DNA of 24,490 nt from OMOG01 sp041485845 (GCA_041485845.1 JBGPKH010000049.1:1-24490); one strand, 5' to 3'. Positions 14,638 to 23,145 are shown, counted from the first letter of the stretch. Notes: generated from the sequence alone by a model not told the origin. Made by a program: numbers and translations.

Positions 14638-16293
14638 ATGTCACTTAAGCGGTGGGCCGGTCTTTTTGCTTTGACGCTGACTGCGCCTGGCCAGGCGTTC
14701 GCCGCCACGCCGTACATCCAAAGGCACGGGATCGTGAATGCGGCGAGCCTGGTTCCTCGCGGACTGCCTAACGGAGACATCGCCCAAGGATCGCTGTTCC
14801 GTATCCTCGGCTCCTCTCTTGGACCGCCTACCGCAGTCTTCGCCAGGGGTTATCCCCTGGCGTTTTCTCTGGCCGGTGTGACGGTGACCGCGGCGCCGCC
14901 CGGAGGCGCGAGCTACTCCTGCCTCCCCGTCTTCGTCTCCGACAGCAAGGTGGAAGCCGTTCTTCCCTCCAACGTGCCGCCCGGTGACGTTCTCATCCGC
15001 GTCTTCTTTAACCAGGTCGCGAGCAACCCGGCGCCGGCTTCCGTAGTGGGCCACAGTCCCGGGCTGTTTTCCGTACGGGACACCGGCTACGGCCCAGCCG
15101 TGACTTCCCACTCCCCACATTTTTTGGAGGGGCAGGCCCCCAATCCGAATTCCATCCAGGCCGCAGTCGCGCAAGGAGACAAGACGACCGTGTGGGCCAC
15201 GGGACTGGGCGGCATTTCGACGCCAGACAACCAGGCGGCGCCAGCCGCCGCCCTCTGGCAATCGGTCGAGGCGTACATCGGAAACCGGCCCGCGAAGGTC
15301 GTTTCCATCAGCCGGCCGGTCGACGATGCTGCCGCCGATGCCCTATTGCTCGAGGTGCCCGCCGACTCGCCTACCGGCTGCTATGTCCCGGTGCAAATCA
15401 AGGCTGGATCGGTGGCGAGCAACGTCGTGACGATTCCCATCACCGCGGGCAAGGGGGGCTGCGCGGACACTTTCAATCCGTTTACCGCGGCCCTTCGCGC
15501 GGGGGGAAACCTGGCCACGCTCGGCATTGCGCATACCTCCGTCACGCGGTCGTCCAGTCCCGGGGATGGCGTGTTCGACCAGGCCTTTGCCACCTTCGGC
15601 GCGCAGCCGGGAGGCGATCGGGCTTTCGACCGTCTCTACTCTTTCCCTCCGCCCGCATCGTGCACGCTCTACAGCGGGCAAGGCAATCTTCTAATTGGCG
15701 AAGGTGTCGGCATCCCGATTCATGGCCTCGACGCCGGCGCACTCAGTCTGCAGGGCCCGGTCACCTCGCAAGCTCTGAAGCACTTCTTCGGGCCCGATTT
15801 CTATTTCAAGCTGCTGTTCCAAAGCGGCTTTGGATCTCCCCCATTCGGCTCGATGCCGTTGAGCCCCGGTAACTACACGATGCGCTCCGATGGGACCGGC
15901 CAGATCGGAGCGTTTCAGGCGACGGCCGTTTTGCCTGGTCCTCCTGTATGGTTGAGTCCGGCGGAGCTGGCCGGCATTTCGCGGACCCAGCCTCTGAACA
16001 TTTCCTGGTCGGCGCCCGGCGGCGGGCAAGTGATCGTGACCGGCGGCAATTACGATATTGCGCGCGACGCCTCGGCGGCGTTTGTCTGCGTGGCGAACGC
16101 GGGAGCCGGCTCGCTATCGGTTCCCATCGAGATTCTGTCGGCGATCCCGACTTACCGGGCCAGCACGGTGATCAATTACGGGCGGATGCATCTTAGTCTA
16201 TTCCCGGCTCCAACGTCGTTCGGTGCGCCTGGGCTGAGTTTCGGCGGATTCATTTCGCCTTCCGATCTGACGCGCGAGGTAATTTTCCAATGA
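14638..16293 (+). CDS. secreted TIGR03437-type protein
   Basis: This 551-residue protein has a strong ribosome site (GGGAGG) before ATG 14638. It begins with a signal peptide (MSLKRWAGLFALTLTAPGQAFA). The mature part starts IQRHGIVNAASLVPRGLPNGDIAQGS, followed by LFRILGSSLGP, PLAFSLAGVTVT, VLPSNVPPGDVLIRV and NVVTIPIT. This is the beta-sandwich pattern of TIGR03437, a domain abundant in Solibacter-like genomes on secreted or surface proteins. A C-terminal beta-rich region of about 250 residues has no family I recognise. The stop overlaps the lipoprotein start as ATGA, so the two are co-translated and may form one surface complex. The role is unknown; adhesion or matrix binding is a guess. Confidence 0.85.
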   Translation: MSLKRWAGLFALTLTAPGQAFAATPYIQRHGIVNAASLVPRGLPNGDIAQGSLFRILGSSLGPPTAVFARGYPLAFSLAGVTVTAAPPGGASYSCLPVFVSDSKVEAVLPSNVPPGDVLIRVFFNQVASNPAPASVVGHSPGLFSVRDTGYGPAVTSHSPHFLEGQAPNPNSIQAAVAQGDKTTVWATGLGGISTPDNQAAPAAALWQSVEAYIGNRPAKVVSISRPVDDAAADALLLEVPADSPTGCYVPVQIKAGSVASNVVTIPITAGKGGCADTFNPFTAALRAGGNLATLGIAHTSVTRSSSPGDGVFDQAFATFGAQPGGDRAFDRLYSFPPPASCTLYSGQGNLLIGEGVGIPIHGLDAGALSLQGPVTSQALKHFFGPDFYFKLLFQSGFGSPPFGSMPLSPGNYTMRSDGTGQIGAFQATAVLPGPPVWLSPAELAGISRTQPLNISWSAPGGGQVIVTGGNYDIARDASAAFVCVANAGAGSLSVPIEILSAIPTYRASTVINYGRMHLSLFPAPTSFGAPGLSFGGFISPSDLTREVIFQ

Positions 16294-18284
16294 GACGCCT
16301 CTTTGTTGGGGTCGTGGCGATCTGTGCCGCAACCGCGACCATCTTCCTTTTGGGGTCGTGTGCCCCTTCCCCAAATGGGTCAAGTTGCGAGGCCGATTCC
16401 CAATGTCTTGGTACTTCCATATGCGTCAACAACGTCTGTGTACCGGGGCAGCGCGAGGAGGTTACCGGCCACGATGACCCCACGAGCCCCACACCGGCTT
16501 TGGGAGACGTCCAGGGCTCCACCGAGTCACCTCTGAATACTCCTGCGGTGACCCGCACGGACGCCCTGGAAGCCGCCAAGTTCCTGGACGACGGCTCCCC
16601 TGGGGCTTCCTCCGACACCTTTGCCTTTGCTGTTGATACCCAGGGGAATGAGGTCGACGTCGTCGACGTCGATAAACAGACCAAGGTCGCTTCCCTGCCG
16701 GTTAATCACCCGAACGAGATCGCGTTGGTTCCGGACGGGATTGCCGTGACCGGGCCAAATGTTCTCACTTTCCTTCCCTACGACAGTTTCACCCCCCAAA
16801 CGATTTTGACTCCGAACTGCGATCCTCGAGGCATCGCATTCAGCGATCAGACTGGCATGATCATCGTTATCTGCAGACAAAACACGATTGATCTCGTCAG
16901 TCTGAAGACAGGCGCCGTCAGTAGCGTGCCCACCTCATCATCGCCGACCCAGGTGAACGCCACGGGCGATGGGGTCCGAGTTTTGTTTCCAGACGTCGTT
17001 ACCGAGTACATACTAACCGGGAATTCGCTTGTGACAGCAGGGTCGTTCCTCGTCCCAGGCGTCGTCGGAATCGCCGACAGCCAGGATGGCAGGATCCACG
17101 CAGCGATCACTCAATCCGGCGACGTCTACAACCTCAGCGGAGCATTTGGCAGTCCTGCAAAATCTTTCGCTTCGGGAATACAGAATCCCATTGCCCTTCT
17201 GGCAAGGGGAGACTCTTTGGACGTCCTCAGCCAGGACACGCTTACAAGCTACGACGGGGTTGGCCGAACGGTCAGGAACGTGATTCTCGCCCCCCACGCC
17301 ACCAGCGTGGCATTGCCGCGCTCGGAACCCACGCCCAAAACCGTCCGGGTGACTGTCACCTCAAACCAGCCGACAACCGCAACCGTGGGCGCCAAATCGG
17401 CCCAGACCCCGGCAACGTTTTTCGTGACGCCGGCCTCCACAATCAGCGTCTCCGTCGGTTCGGTCGCAGGGTTTACCCTCGCCGGCTTGACCTGCGCGGG
17501 TATCACGAGCTCGAGCCCAACGGCTACGTTGACGGCGCCACCCATCGCGTTCGGTTGTTCAGCACGGTTCAATAACGCGTGCGCTTCGCCCAACTTGGCC
17601 TGCGGCAATGTGTGCGTCGATCCAGGCAATGACGTGAACGCCTGCGGCGGCTGCGGACTGGCCTGCTCCAACAACCACATCACCACCACCATGTGCACGG
17701 GCGGCACGTGCAACGGCACCTGTGATGCGGGGTTCGCCGATTGCGATGCCAACAAACAAACCAACGGGTGCGAAACCAATACCGGTTCCGACACCAGCAA
17801 CTGCGGCGGCTGTGGATTGACCTGCTCCACCAATCACATGGCCACCGACGTCTGCACCGGCGGCACATGCAACGGTACCTGCGCGGCCGGGTTCGCCGAT
17901 TGTAATAACAACAAGCAGACCGACGGGTGCGAAGTCAATCTCAACGCCGACACCGGCAACTGCGGCGCCTGCGGGCACGCCTGCACGGCGGGCCAGGCCT
18001 GTACCAACGGAACGTGCACGTCACAGGCGTTCATGTTCACCTGTGCGCTGCCCCCTGGCACAAGAAACGCCTCCTACACCGGGGCGGTGACGCCGAGCGG
18101 GGGCACTCCGCCCTACAACAACATACAGGCAAACGGTCTGCCGGCCGGATTGAGCATCAATTCGACTACGGGAGCCGTTACAGGGGTACCCACAGTCTCT
18201 GGGTTCTTTAACGTTTTCGTACAGGGAGCCGATTCGCATGGCACATTCGCAAACACCACTTGTCCCATGCAGGTGAATCCGTGA
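16290..18284 (+). CDS. cysteine-rich beta-propeller lipoprotein
   Basis: This 664-residue protein has a lipoprotein signal: a hydrophobic core then LGSC, with Cys24 as lipid site. A short Cys-rich SCEADSQCLGTSICVNNVCVPG motif (31-52) follows. About 90-345 is a run of propeller-like strands (FAFAVDTQGNEVDVVDVDKQTKVASL and similar YVTN/NHL-type blades). Then come a small beta domain, a tandem cysteine repeat (about 440-580; CGGCGLxCS, CTGGTCNGTC, GFADC, DGCE) and a final putative-Ig domain (LPAGLSINSTTGAVTGVPT). Such Cys repeats are familiar from myxobacterial surface proteins, so transfer is possible. Codon use in 16600-17300 looks less GC-biased than neighbouring genes. More than 30 cysteines imply many disulfides; the next two genes encode a thiol oxidase and a lipoprotein lipid transferase. 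Confidence 0.88.
   Translation: MRRLFVGVVAICAATATIFLLGSCAPSPNGSSCEADSQCLGTSICVNNVCVPGQREEVTGHDDPTSPTPALGDVQGSTESPLNTPAVTRTDALEAAKFLDDGSPGASSDTFAFAVDTQGNEVDVVDVDKQTKVASLPVNHPNEIALVPDGIAVTGPNVLTFLPYDSFTPQTILTPNCDPRGIAFSDQTGMIIVICRQNTIDLVSLKTGAVSSVPTSSSPTQVNATGDGVRVLFPDVVTEYILTGNSLVTAGSFLVPGVVGIADSQDGRIHAAITQSGDVYNLSGAFGSPAKSFASGIQNPIALLARGDSLDVLSQDTLTSYDGVGRTVRNVILAPHATSVALPRSEPTPKTVRVTVTSNQPTTATVGAKSAQTPATFFVTPASTISVSVGSVAGFTLAGLTCAGITSSSPTATLTAPPIAFGCSARFNNACASPNLACGNVCVDPGNDVNACGGCGLACSNNHITTTMCTGGTCNGTCDAGFADCDANKQTNGCETNTGSDTSNCGGCGLTCSTNHMATDVCTGGTCNGTCAAGFADCNNNKQTDGCEVNLNADTGNCGACGHACTAGQACTNGTCTSQAFMFTCALPPGTRNASYTGAVTPSGGTPPYNNIQANGLPAGLSINSTTGAVTGVPTVSGFFNVFVQGADSHGTFANTTCPMQVNP
17637..18020 (+). 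repeat. 159-base tandem repeat encoding the cysteine-rich modules
   Basis: The CGGCG block recurs at 17643, 17802 and 17961, a spacing of exactly 159 bases (53 codons). Units 1 and 2 are complete (17637-17798, which includes one extra codon, and 17799-17957). Unit 3 is cut short after NCGACGHACTAGQACTNGTC. The DNA of units 1 and 2 is clearly alike but not identical, so the duplication is not recent or is under selection. Confidence 0.85.
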
Positions 18285-18341
18285 CGATCAGCGGGAGCAG
18301 AGTGAGAGACCGGTCCAACAGCCGGTAAAAGGACAAATCAC

Positions 18342-19124
18342 ATGATACGGAAATACAGCTTACTTACGACAGCCCTCGCGGCCTTCACCGCGTTCGCCGC
18401 TTCACCCGCCACGGATGAAAACGCGCCCGCCAAACTCGAAACCGCCGAAACCGGCATTACCCGCCAGCAGGGCGACGCCATTCTGACTGAATTGCGGGAG
18501 ATGCGGCTCCTGTTGGACAAACTGGTCAAGCTTCCGGGCGCCGCCCCGTCCGCCCCGGCGGCCCCGCCCGTCAACGTGACCGTGAAGATCGCACCGGGGG
18601 CCGAGATGCTGGGCGACAAGAACGCGCCGCTCACCATGGTCGAGTACATCGATTTGCAGTGTCCTTTCTGCAAGAAGTACGACGAAACCACATTCGCGGA
18701 GATTCGCAAGAACCTGATCGACACCGGCAAACTTCGCTATTACAGCCGCGACTTTCCGCTCGACATGCACCAGTACGCAACCAAGGCCGCTGTGGCCGCG
18801 CACTGCGCCGCCGAGCAGGGGCAGTTCTGGCGCATGCGGGAAGTGCTGGTGACCAACGCCGCGAACCTCGCCCCGGATGCCATCCTGGGATATGCAAAAA
18901 CCGCGGGGCTGGATGCGGGCCGCTTCGCCTCGTGCTTCGCCAGCACGAAGTACGACGCAGCGATCCGTGGCGGCATCAGCGAGGGCTCGTCGGTCGGAGT
19001 GCAGGGGACGCCCAGCTTCGTTGTGGGAAAGTCGACACCGGATGGCGTGACCGGGACCGTCGTGGTGGGGGCGGTGCCGTTTGCATCGATCGAAGCGGAA
19101 CTGAAAAAACTCGAAGCAAAGTGA
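18342..19124 (+). CDS. DsbA-like periplasmic thiol-disulfide oxidoreductase
   Basis: This 260-residue protein has a signal peptide (MIRKYSLLTTALAAFTAFAA). An acidic/helical linker with LTELREMRLLLDKLVKL follows, then a Pro/Ala stretch, then a thioredoxin-4/DsbA-type domain. The active site is CPFC at 107-110 inside VEYIDLQCPFCKKY. The cis-proline loop is GTPSF (Pro224). Two further cysteines, at 155 and 198, could form a structural disulfide. DsbA-type proteins put disulfides into exported proteins. An AAAGGA ribosome site precedes the ATG, which lies 57 bases after the lipoprotein stop. Position directly behind a Cys-rich lipoprotein suggests a dedicated substrate; that is inference. Confidence 0.9.
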   Translation: MIRKYSLLTTALAAFTAFAASPATDENAPAKLETAETGITRQQGDAILTELREMRLLLDKLVKLPGAAPSAPAAPPVNVTVKIAPGAEMLGDKNAPLTMVEYIDLQCPFCKKYDETTFAEIRKNLIDTGKLRYYSRDFPLDMHQYATKAAVAAHCAAEQGQFWRMREVLVTNAANLAPDAILGYAKTAGLDAGRFASCFASTKYDAAIRGGISEGSSVGVQGTPSFVVGKSTPDGVTGTVVVGAVPFASIEAELKKLEAK

Positions 19125-19148
19125 AGCCGGCGGCCCGCGTAGAGCGTC

Positions 19149-19934
19149 ATGCTACCTTACCTGCACGCCCCGGAACTGAAGATCGGGCCTTTCACGCCGC
19201 ATGTGTTTGGCGCGCTGGTCGTCATCGCCGTCGTGACCGGCAAGGTCATGGTCGAACGCCGCGCGCAGAAACGGGGCTTCCCCCGGAACGTTGCGTCGGG
19301 GCTCTTGATTTGGATGATGGCCTCGGGCTTTCTCTGCGCTCACCTCACCAAAGCTCTCCTCGATGGTACCCCCCTGGCGAACCCTCTGCTTCTCTTCAGG
19401 GTGTGGGATGGCCTCTACTCGTTTGGTGGAATCGCGGGCGGTATTTTGGGCATCCTGTGCTTTGCCGCCAGATATCGCCTGTCCCGCCGCCTCGTGTGGC
19501 GGTTCCTCGACGTGGTGGCTTACGCGTTTCCCTTTGCCTGGATTTTTGGCCGAATGGGTTGCAGCCTGGTCCATGACCATCCGGGGATTCCGACTACCAG
19601 TTGGTTAGGTGTTCGGTATCCCGTGGGACCGCGCTTCGATCTTGGACTGCTGGAGTTGCTATTCACCGTCCTCGTAGCGGGGGCATTCCATGCGCTCGAC
19701 CGCCGGAAACGGCCGGACGGGTTCTATCTGGGTCTGCTCCTTCTCCTCTATGGTCCCTTCCGTCTGCTGCTGGATGGGCTGCACGTCGAAAAGCAAAGCG
19801 GCTTGCCCTTCTCGCCGGATGGATGCTTTTCTCTGGCGGCCGCGCTGTTCGGTATGGCGGTGATTCGGTACGCTGCGAGGGAGCCGGCGCAGTGGCAAAC
19901 CAGCGATAGGCTGCCCTTTACTTCGCCGCCCTGA
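19149..19934 (+). CDS. lgt: prolipoprotein diacylglyceryl transferase-like protein
   Basis: This 261-residue polytopic membrane protein has about seven hydrophobic segments. It carries the Lgt pattern WDGLYSFGGIAGGILG (86-101) and the signature region FPFAWIFGRMGCSLVHDHPG (127-146), followed by RFDLGLLELLFT. Lgt transfers diacylglycerol from phosphatidylglycerol to the lipobox cysteine. The usual GRxGN asparagine is replaced by Cys138, and the early His-Gly-Gly segment is SFGG, so this is a divergent subgroup. It follows the DsbA-like gene by 24 bases and overlaps the next gene, on the other strand, by 17 bases at the 3' ends. A specialised, second Lgt serving the neighbouring lipoprotein is plausible but unproven. 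Confidence 0.85.
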   Translation: MLPYLHAPELKIGPFTPHVFGALVVIAVVTGKVMVERRAQKRGFPRNVASGLLIWMMASGFLCAHLTKALLDGTPLANPLLLFRVWDGLYSFGGIAGGILGILCFAARYRLSRRLVWRFLDVVAYAFPFAWIFGRMGCSLVHDHPGIPTTSWLGVRYPVGPRFDLGLLELLFTVLVAGAFHALDRRKRPDGFYLGLLLLLYGPFRLLLDGLHVEKQSGLPFSPDGCFSLAAALFGMAVIRYAAREPAQWQTSDRLPFTSPP

Positions 19935-20703
19935 TCGCGAAATCGAACACCTGGATATTCAACTTGCCCTCGGTGAACTCGACTACTGCGTATTCGCCGG
20001 GTTCCAGCGGCTCCTTGGGCCAGACCTTGTAGAGCCCGCCATCGGCAAGCTGCTTCTGAAAGCTGGGCACCATCTCGAGCTCTTCCACGGTCTCTTTGGT
20101 GATGGGCACGAAGGTCAGGTTCTCGACGATCCGCACCGCGCCCTTGGGCGTGAGCCTGGCGATGCCGAACCGCTCGGTGGCCGAAAGCTGGAAGTAGAAC
20201 TCCTGCTCCGGGTTAGTGAAGACGTTCGGCGAATGCGCCCCTTGCAGCTCGAGCGTGCCCTTGCCGGCAACCATGGGAATGGGCGACAGCTTCGCCAGGA
20301 TCGATCGGCCTTTATTGGTTTTCACGCTGGCTTCGGCCGCCTTGACGATTTTGGTTTGCTTGCCGTCCAGCCAATAAACGCCGGGGTCCTGGGGGATGCG
20401 CGATACTTCCTTCCGCATGTCCCGCTGCGCCTGGTCCTCGTCGGACAGCATTTTGGCGTCTTTTTCGAGCTCGGCGTTGCGTTCGGCGGCTTCCGACTCG
20501 GTGCGCTTGAGATCCACCAGGTCGAGCGGCATTTCTTCCCAATCGCCCCGCTCCACGCTGTAGAAGCGGACGCGGTCCGTTTCTACTTTGTATTCGCGGA
20601 CAATGTGATAGCCGCCATCCTTCAAGTAAAGCTTGAGGTTTGCCGCCCAAGCGATTGCGGCCCACGCCGCGAGCGCCAGAAACGCAACCAGGTACTTGCG
20701 CAT
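19918..20703 (-). CDS. exported hypothetical protein
   Basis: This protein has 261 residues from the ATG at 20703, beginning with a clear signal peptide (MRKYLVAFLALAAWAAIAWAA). The mature N-terminus (LKLYLKDGGYHIVREYKVETDRVRFYSVERGDWEEMPLDLVDLKRT) resembles a small beta-barrel that reads like a ligand- or peptide-processing scaffold. A charged helical stretch (about 90-125, KDAKMLSDEDQAQRDMRKEV) and a beta-rich C-terminal part (YAVVEFTEGKLNIQVFDFAIR) follow. I do not recognise a named family with confidence. An in-frame ATG at 20751 would add 16 residues before the signal peptide and is less likely. It is divergent from the TolC gene across 166 bases. Confidence 0.8.
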   Translation of the reverse strand: MRKYLVAFLALAAWAAIAWAANLKLYLKDGGYHIVREYKVETDRVRFYSVERGDWEEMPLDLVDLKRTESEAAERNAELEKDAKMLSDEDQAQRDMRKEVSRIPQDPGVYWLDGKQTKIVKAAEASVKTNKGRSILAKLSPIPMVAGKGTLELQGAHSPNVFTNPEQEFYFQLSATERFGIARLTPKGAVRIVENLTFVPITKETVEELEMVPSFQKQLADGGLYKVWPKEPLEPGEYAVVEFTEGKLNIQVFDFAIRAAK

Positions 20704-20789
20704 ATCCTTACTGACTACTGTACCGCCGTACCGGTTTCGTGGCGTTGCCATCGGCTAATTCCCACCGTTCTCTTTCGTCTTCAGTATTC

Positions 20790-20811
20790 CCGAACTTCAT
20801 CTCCGGTTCGG
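20790..20811. promoter_or_regulatory. inverted repeat in the divergent tolC promoter region
   Basis: CCGAAC (20790-20795) and GTTCGG (20806-20811) are exact reverse complements 10 bases apart, so their centres are 16 bases apart. They lie in the 166-base gap between the exported hypothetical gene and the TolC gene. The spacing fits a dimeric repressor operator of the TetR or MarR sort. No regulator gene of that sort is in the window. Confidence 0.3.
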
Positions 20812-20869
20812 ACGTATATCGGAGAGAAGCATTTGCCGCCATAATAGGATTTTGAGGTTCTCACCGCCT

Positions 20870-22849
20870 ATGTCTTTCGCCAGATCCCTTGTCGCGATCC
20901 TGCTTTGCTACACCATCGCCCTTCCGGGCTTCGCCCAAACGCCGGAGTCTGCCGGCGAACATCACGGCTTCTTCACTTGGCTGACCGGCAATTACACGCC
21001 GCACGCGATCTCCAACGTGGCCTTCGAAGATTCGCCGCGACTGGAAAAGTTGATGCGCGCGGGAACGATTTATATCTCGTTGCGCGACGCCATCTCGCTG
21101 GCGCTCGAGAACAACCTGGACCTCGAATACGCCCGCTACAATCCGAAGCTGTCGGAGGCCAACCTGAAGCGCGTGAGCGCGGGCGCTTTGCTGCGCAACG
21201 TGTCGAACAGCATTTCGAGTGGCCCGTCGTCGGCTTCGCTGGGTGTGCTCGGCGGCGCTCAGACGGGTTCCGGCGGCCTGGGCGGTGGCGGGGGCACGGG
21301 CAGCGGCCAGGGAGGCGTACTGAGCGGGCTGCAGGTGCAGTTGCAGGGTACCGCGGTCCCCAACCTGGACCCGGTATTCTTCGTCAACGGGCAGTTCGTA
21401 CACCAGACGCAGATTCAGTCGGCAACCAATATCAGCGGCGTCAACGGCCTGGTGTCGCAATACGGGTCGTCCAACTTCGGCATCCAGCAGGGCCTGCTCA
21501 CCGGCACCAGCATCACGCTGGGCATGGGCAACACTCTGCACTACACGCAGAACTCCCCGTTTAACGGCTTCAACCCCTTCACCCAGGCCTCGCTGTCACT
21601 CGGGATTCAGCAGAATCTGTTGTCGGGGTTCCGGCGGTCGATCAACAACCGCTACATCCGGATCGCCAGGAACAGCTTGCACATTTCGGACCTGACCTTC
21701 AAGAACCAGGTGATGGCCTCGGTGGTCAGCGTGGTCAACCTCTACTGGGACCTGGTGACCGACGTGGAAGCCCTCAAAGTAAAACAGCAAACGCTCGATC
21801 TGAACACCCGGCAGTACAACGACAACAAGCGCAAGGCCGACCTTGGAGCCATCGCTCCCATCGACATTATCCAGGCCGAAGCCGAAATGAAGGCCAGCCA
21901 GCAGGAGGTCACCACCGCCCAGGCGCAGGTCTTGAACCAGGAGACCATCCTCAAGAATTACCTGACGCGCGGCGGGATGGACAATCTGGCGATCGTGCAG
22001 GCGCGCATTATCCCCACGGACCATTTCGACGTTCCCGAGCAGGAGACCGTGCGGCCGATTCAGGACCTGATCGCGGAAGCCATGGCCAACCGGCCCGACG
22101 TGGAGCAGAGCCAGATCGGTCTGGAGAACACGCGCGTCACCACGCTCGGCGTCAAGGACGCCATGCTGCCGCAACTCACCGCGTTCGCCAACACGTCGAA
22201 CACCGGCCTGGCAGGCCAGGTCAATTCCCTGCCTCTCCCCGTTCAGGGGCCGAACGGCGCCGTGACCTACGTCAACCGCACTTCCACGGATGTCAACCAG
22301 TATTTTCTGGGCGGCTACGGCACGGTTCTCTCGCAGCTTTTCGGCCGGAACTTCCCCAACTACAGCGCCGGCATAAGCCTCAACATCACGCTGCGCAACC
22401 GCTCCACGCAGGCGGATTACATCACCGACCAGTTGAACTATCGGCAGCAGCAGATCCAGGACCGGCAGCTCCACAACAATATCAAGCAGAACATCATCAA
22501 CGCGCGGACCTCGCTGGCGCAGGTGCGCGCGGCGTACGAGACCGCCGTGGTCGCGCGGAAACTGCAGGAGCAGGTGCTCCAGGGCACGCGCCGCAAGTAT
22601 GAGCTGGGAACCGCGACTATTCTCGACGTGGTGATCTCACAGCGCGACACCACTACCCGCGAACTGTCCGAGGTGGATGCGCGCAGCCAGTACATTCACG
22701 CGCGAACGAACCTGGAGAACGTTCTCGGCACGGTGCTCAAGACGTACGACGTGAACATCGACGAGGCCAAGACCGGCGTGGTGTCGCGCCCGCCGGACAT
22801 GATTCCCGCGGTGCAGGGGGCAGGGCAGACTCCCGAAGCCCGGCGGTAG
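20870..22849 (+). CDS. TolC-family outer-membrane efflux protein
   Basis: This 659-residue protein has a signal peptide (MSFARSLVAILLCYTIALPGFAQ). It shows the OEP repeat pattern twice: SLRDAISLALENNLDLEYAR (70-89) and the later NRPDVEQSQIGLENTRV. Long amphipathic helices follow (VKQQTLDLNTRQYNDNKRKADLGAIAPIDIIQAEAEM; GTRRKYELGTATILDVVISQRD). The protein would trimerise into an outer-membrane channel with a periplasmic tunnel. It is longer than usual (about 450), partly because of a Gly/Ser-rich insert at residues 115-155. No membrane-fusion or inner-membrane pump gene is adjacent, so its partner must be elsewhere. An upstream TTG at 20852 is in frame, but the signal peptide supports 20870. 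Confidence 0.92.
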   Translation: MSFARSLVAILLCYTIALPGFAQTPESAGEHHGFFTWLTGNYTPHAISNVAFEDSPRLEKLMRAGTIYISLRDAISLALENNLDLEYARYNPKLSEANLKRVSAGALLRNVSNSISSGPSSASLGVLGGAQTGSGGLGGGGGTGSGQGGVLSGLQVQLQGTAVPNLDPVFFVNGQFVHQTQIQSATNISGVNGLVSQYGSSNFGIQQGLLTGTSITLGMGNTLHYTQNSPFNGFNPFTQASLSLGIQQNLLSGFRRSINNRYIRIARNSLHISDLTFKNQVMASVVSVVNLYWDLVTDVEALKVKQQTLDLNTRQYNDNKRKADLGAIAPIDIIQAEAEMKASQQEVTTAQAQVLNQETILKNYLTRGGMDNLAIVQARIIPTDHFDVPEQETVRPIQDLIAEAMANRPDVEQSQIGLENTRVTTLGVKDAMLPQLTAFANTSNTGLAGQVNSLPLPVQGPNGAVTYVNRTSTDVNQYFLGGYGTVLSQLFGRNFPNYSAGISLNITLRNRSTQADYITDQLNYRQQQIQDRQLHNNIKQNIINARTSLAQVRAAYETAVVARKLQEQVLQGTRRKYELGTATILDVVISQRDTTTRELSEVDARSQYIHARTNLENVLGTVLKTYDVNIDEAKTGVVSRPPDMIPAVQGAGQTPEARR

Positions 22850-22862
22850 CTGAGGCACTCAA

Positions 22863-23087
22863 GCGCCAATCTCCAGCCGGCAGCGCTGGCGCAGCCGGAA
22901 GTGGGGAGGCGGGACTCGCCAGTGGGGCTTGGCAAGCTGCGCGCCGGTGGTTTACCGGCGCAACTGGCGGGTTCGCTAATGCCTGGGCCGCCAGTTGGCC
23001 GGCATGGTTCTTGTCGCGATCGAAAACAATCGAGACCTGGCGGTCGTTTCGATCGCAGAGTTGCGAGAACCGGGCCGGTCCTGACCG
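22863..23087. repeat. chain of inverted repeats in a non-coding interval
   Basis: The 296 bases after the TolC stop hold no gene I can support but are dense in exact inverted repeats. GCGCCA/TGGCGC at 22863-22868 and 22887-22892. GCGCCGGT/ACCGGCGC at 22941-22948 and 22954-22961, with a 5-base loop. CAACTGGCGG/CCGCCAGTTG at 22961-22970 and 22988-22997. GCGATCGAAA/TTTCGATCGC at 23016-23025 and 23047-23056, enclosing GACC/GGTC at 23034-23045. CGGTC/GACCG at 23076-23087. It may be a cluster of palindromic repeats, a structured RNA or a transcription end region for the TolC gene. Confidence 0.65.
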
Positions 23088-23145
23088 TGCCAGTTGGTTC
23101 CCTCCACGCGCGTGCCTGTGTCATCGAAGGGCTGCCAGGGGCTAC

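Noticed and set aside
13706..14644. Minus-strand frame of about 310 codons covering the gap before the TIGR03437 gene
   Set aside because: Part of it looks protein-like, but it starts from a GTG without a ribosome site and its second half is antisense to the anti-sigma gene.
17637..18020. Regular 159-base repeats as a CRISPR array
   Set aside because: The repeats are in frame, encode cysteine modules, and lack the short identical repeats and unique spacers of an array; no cas genes are present.
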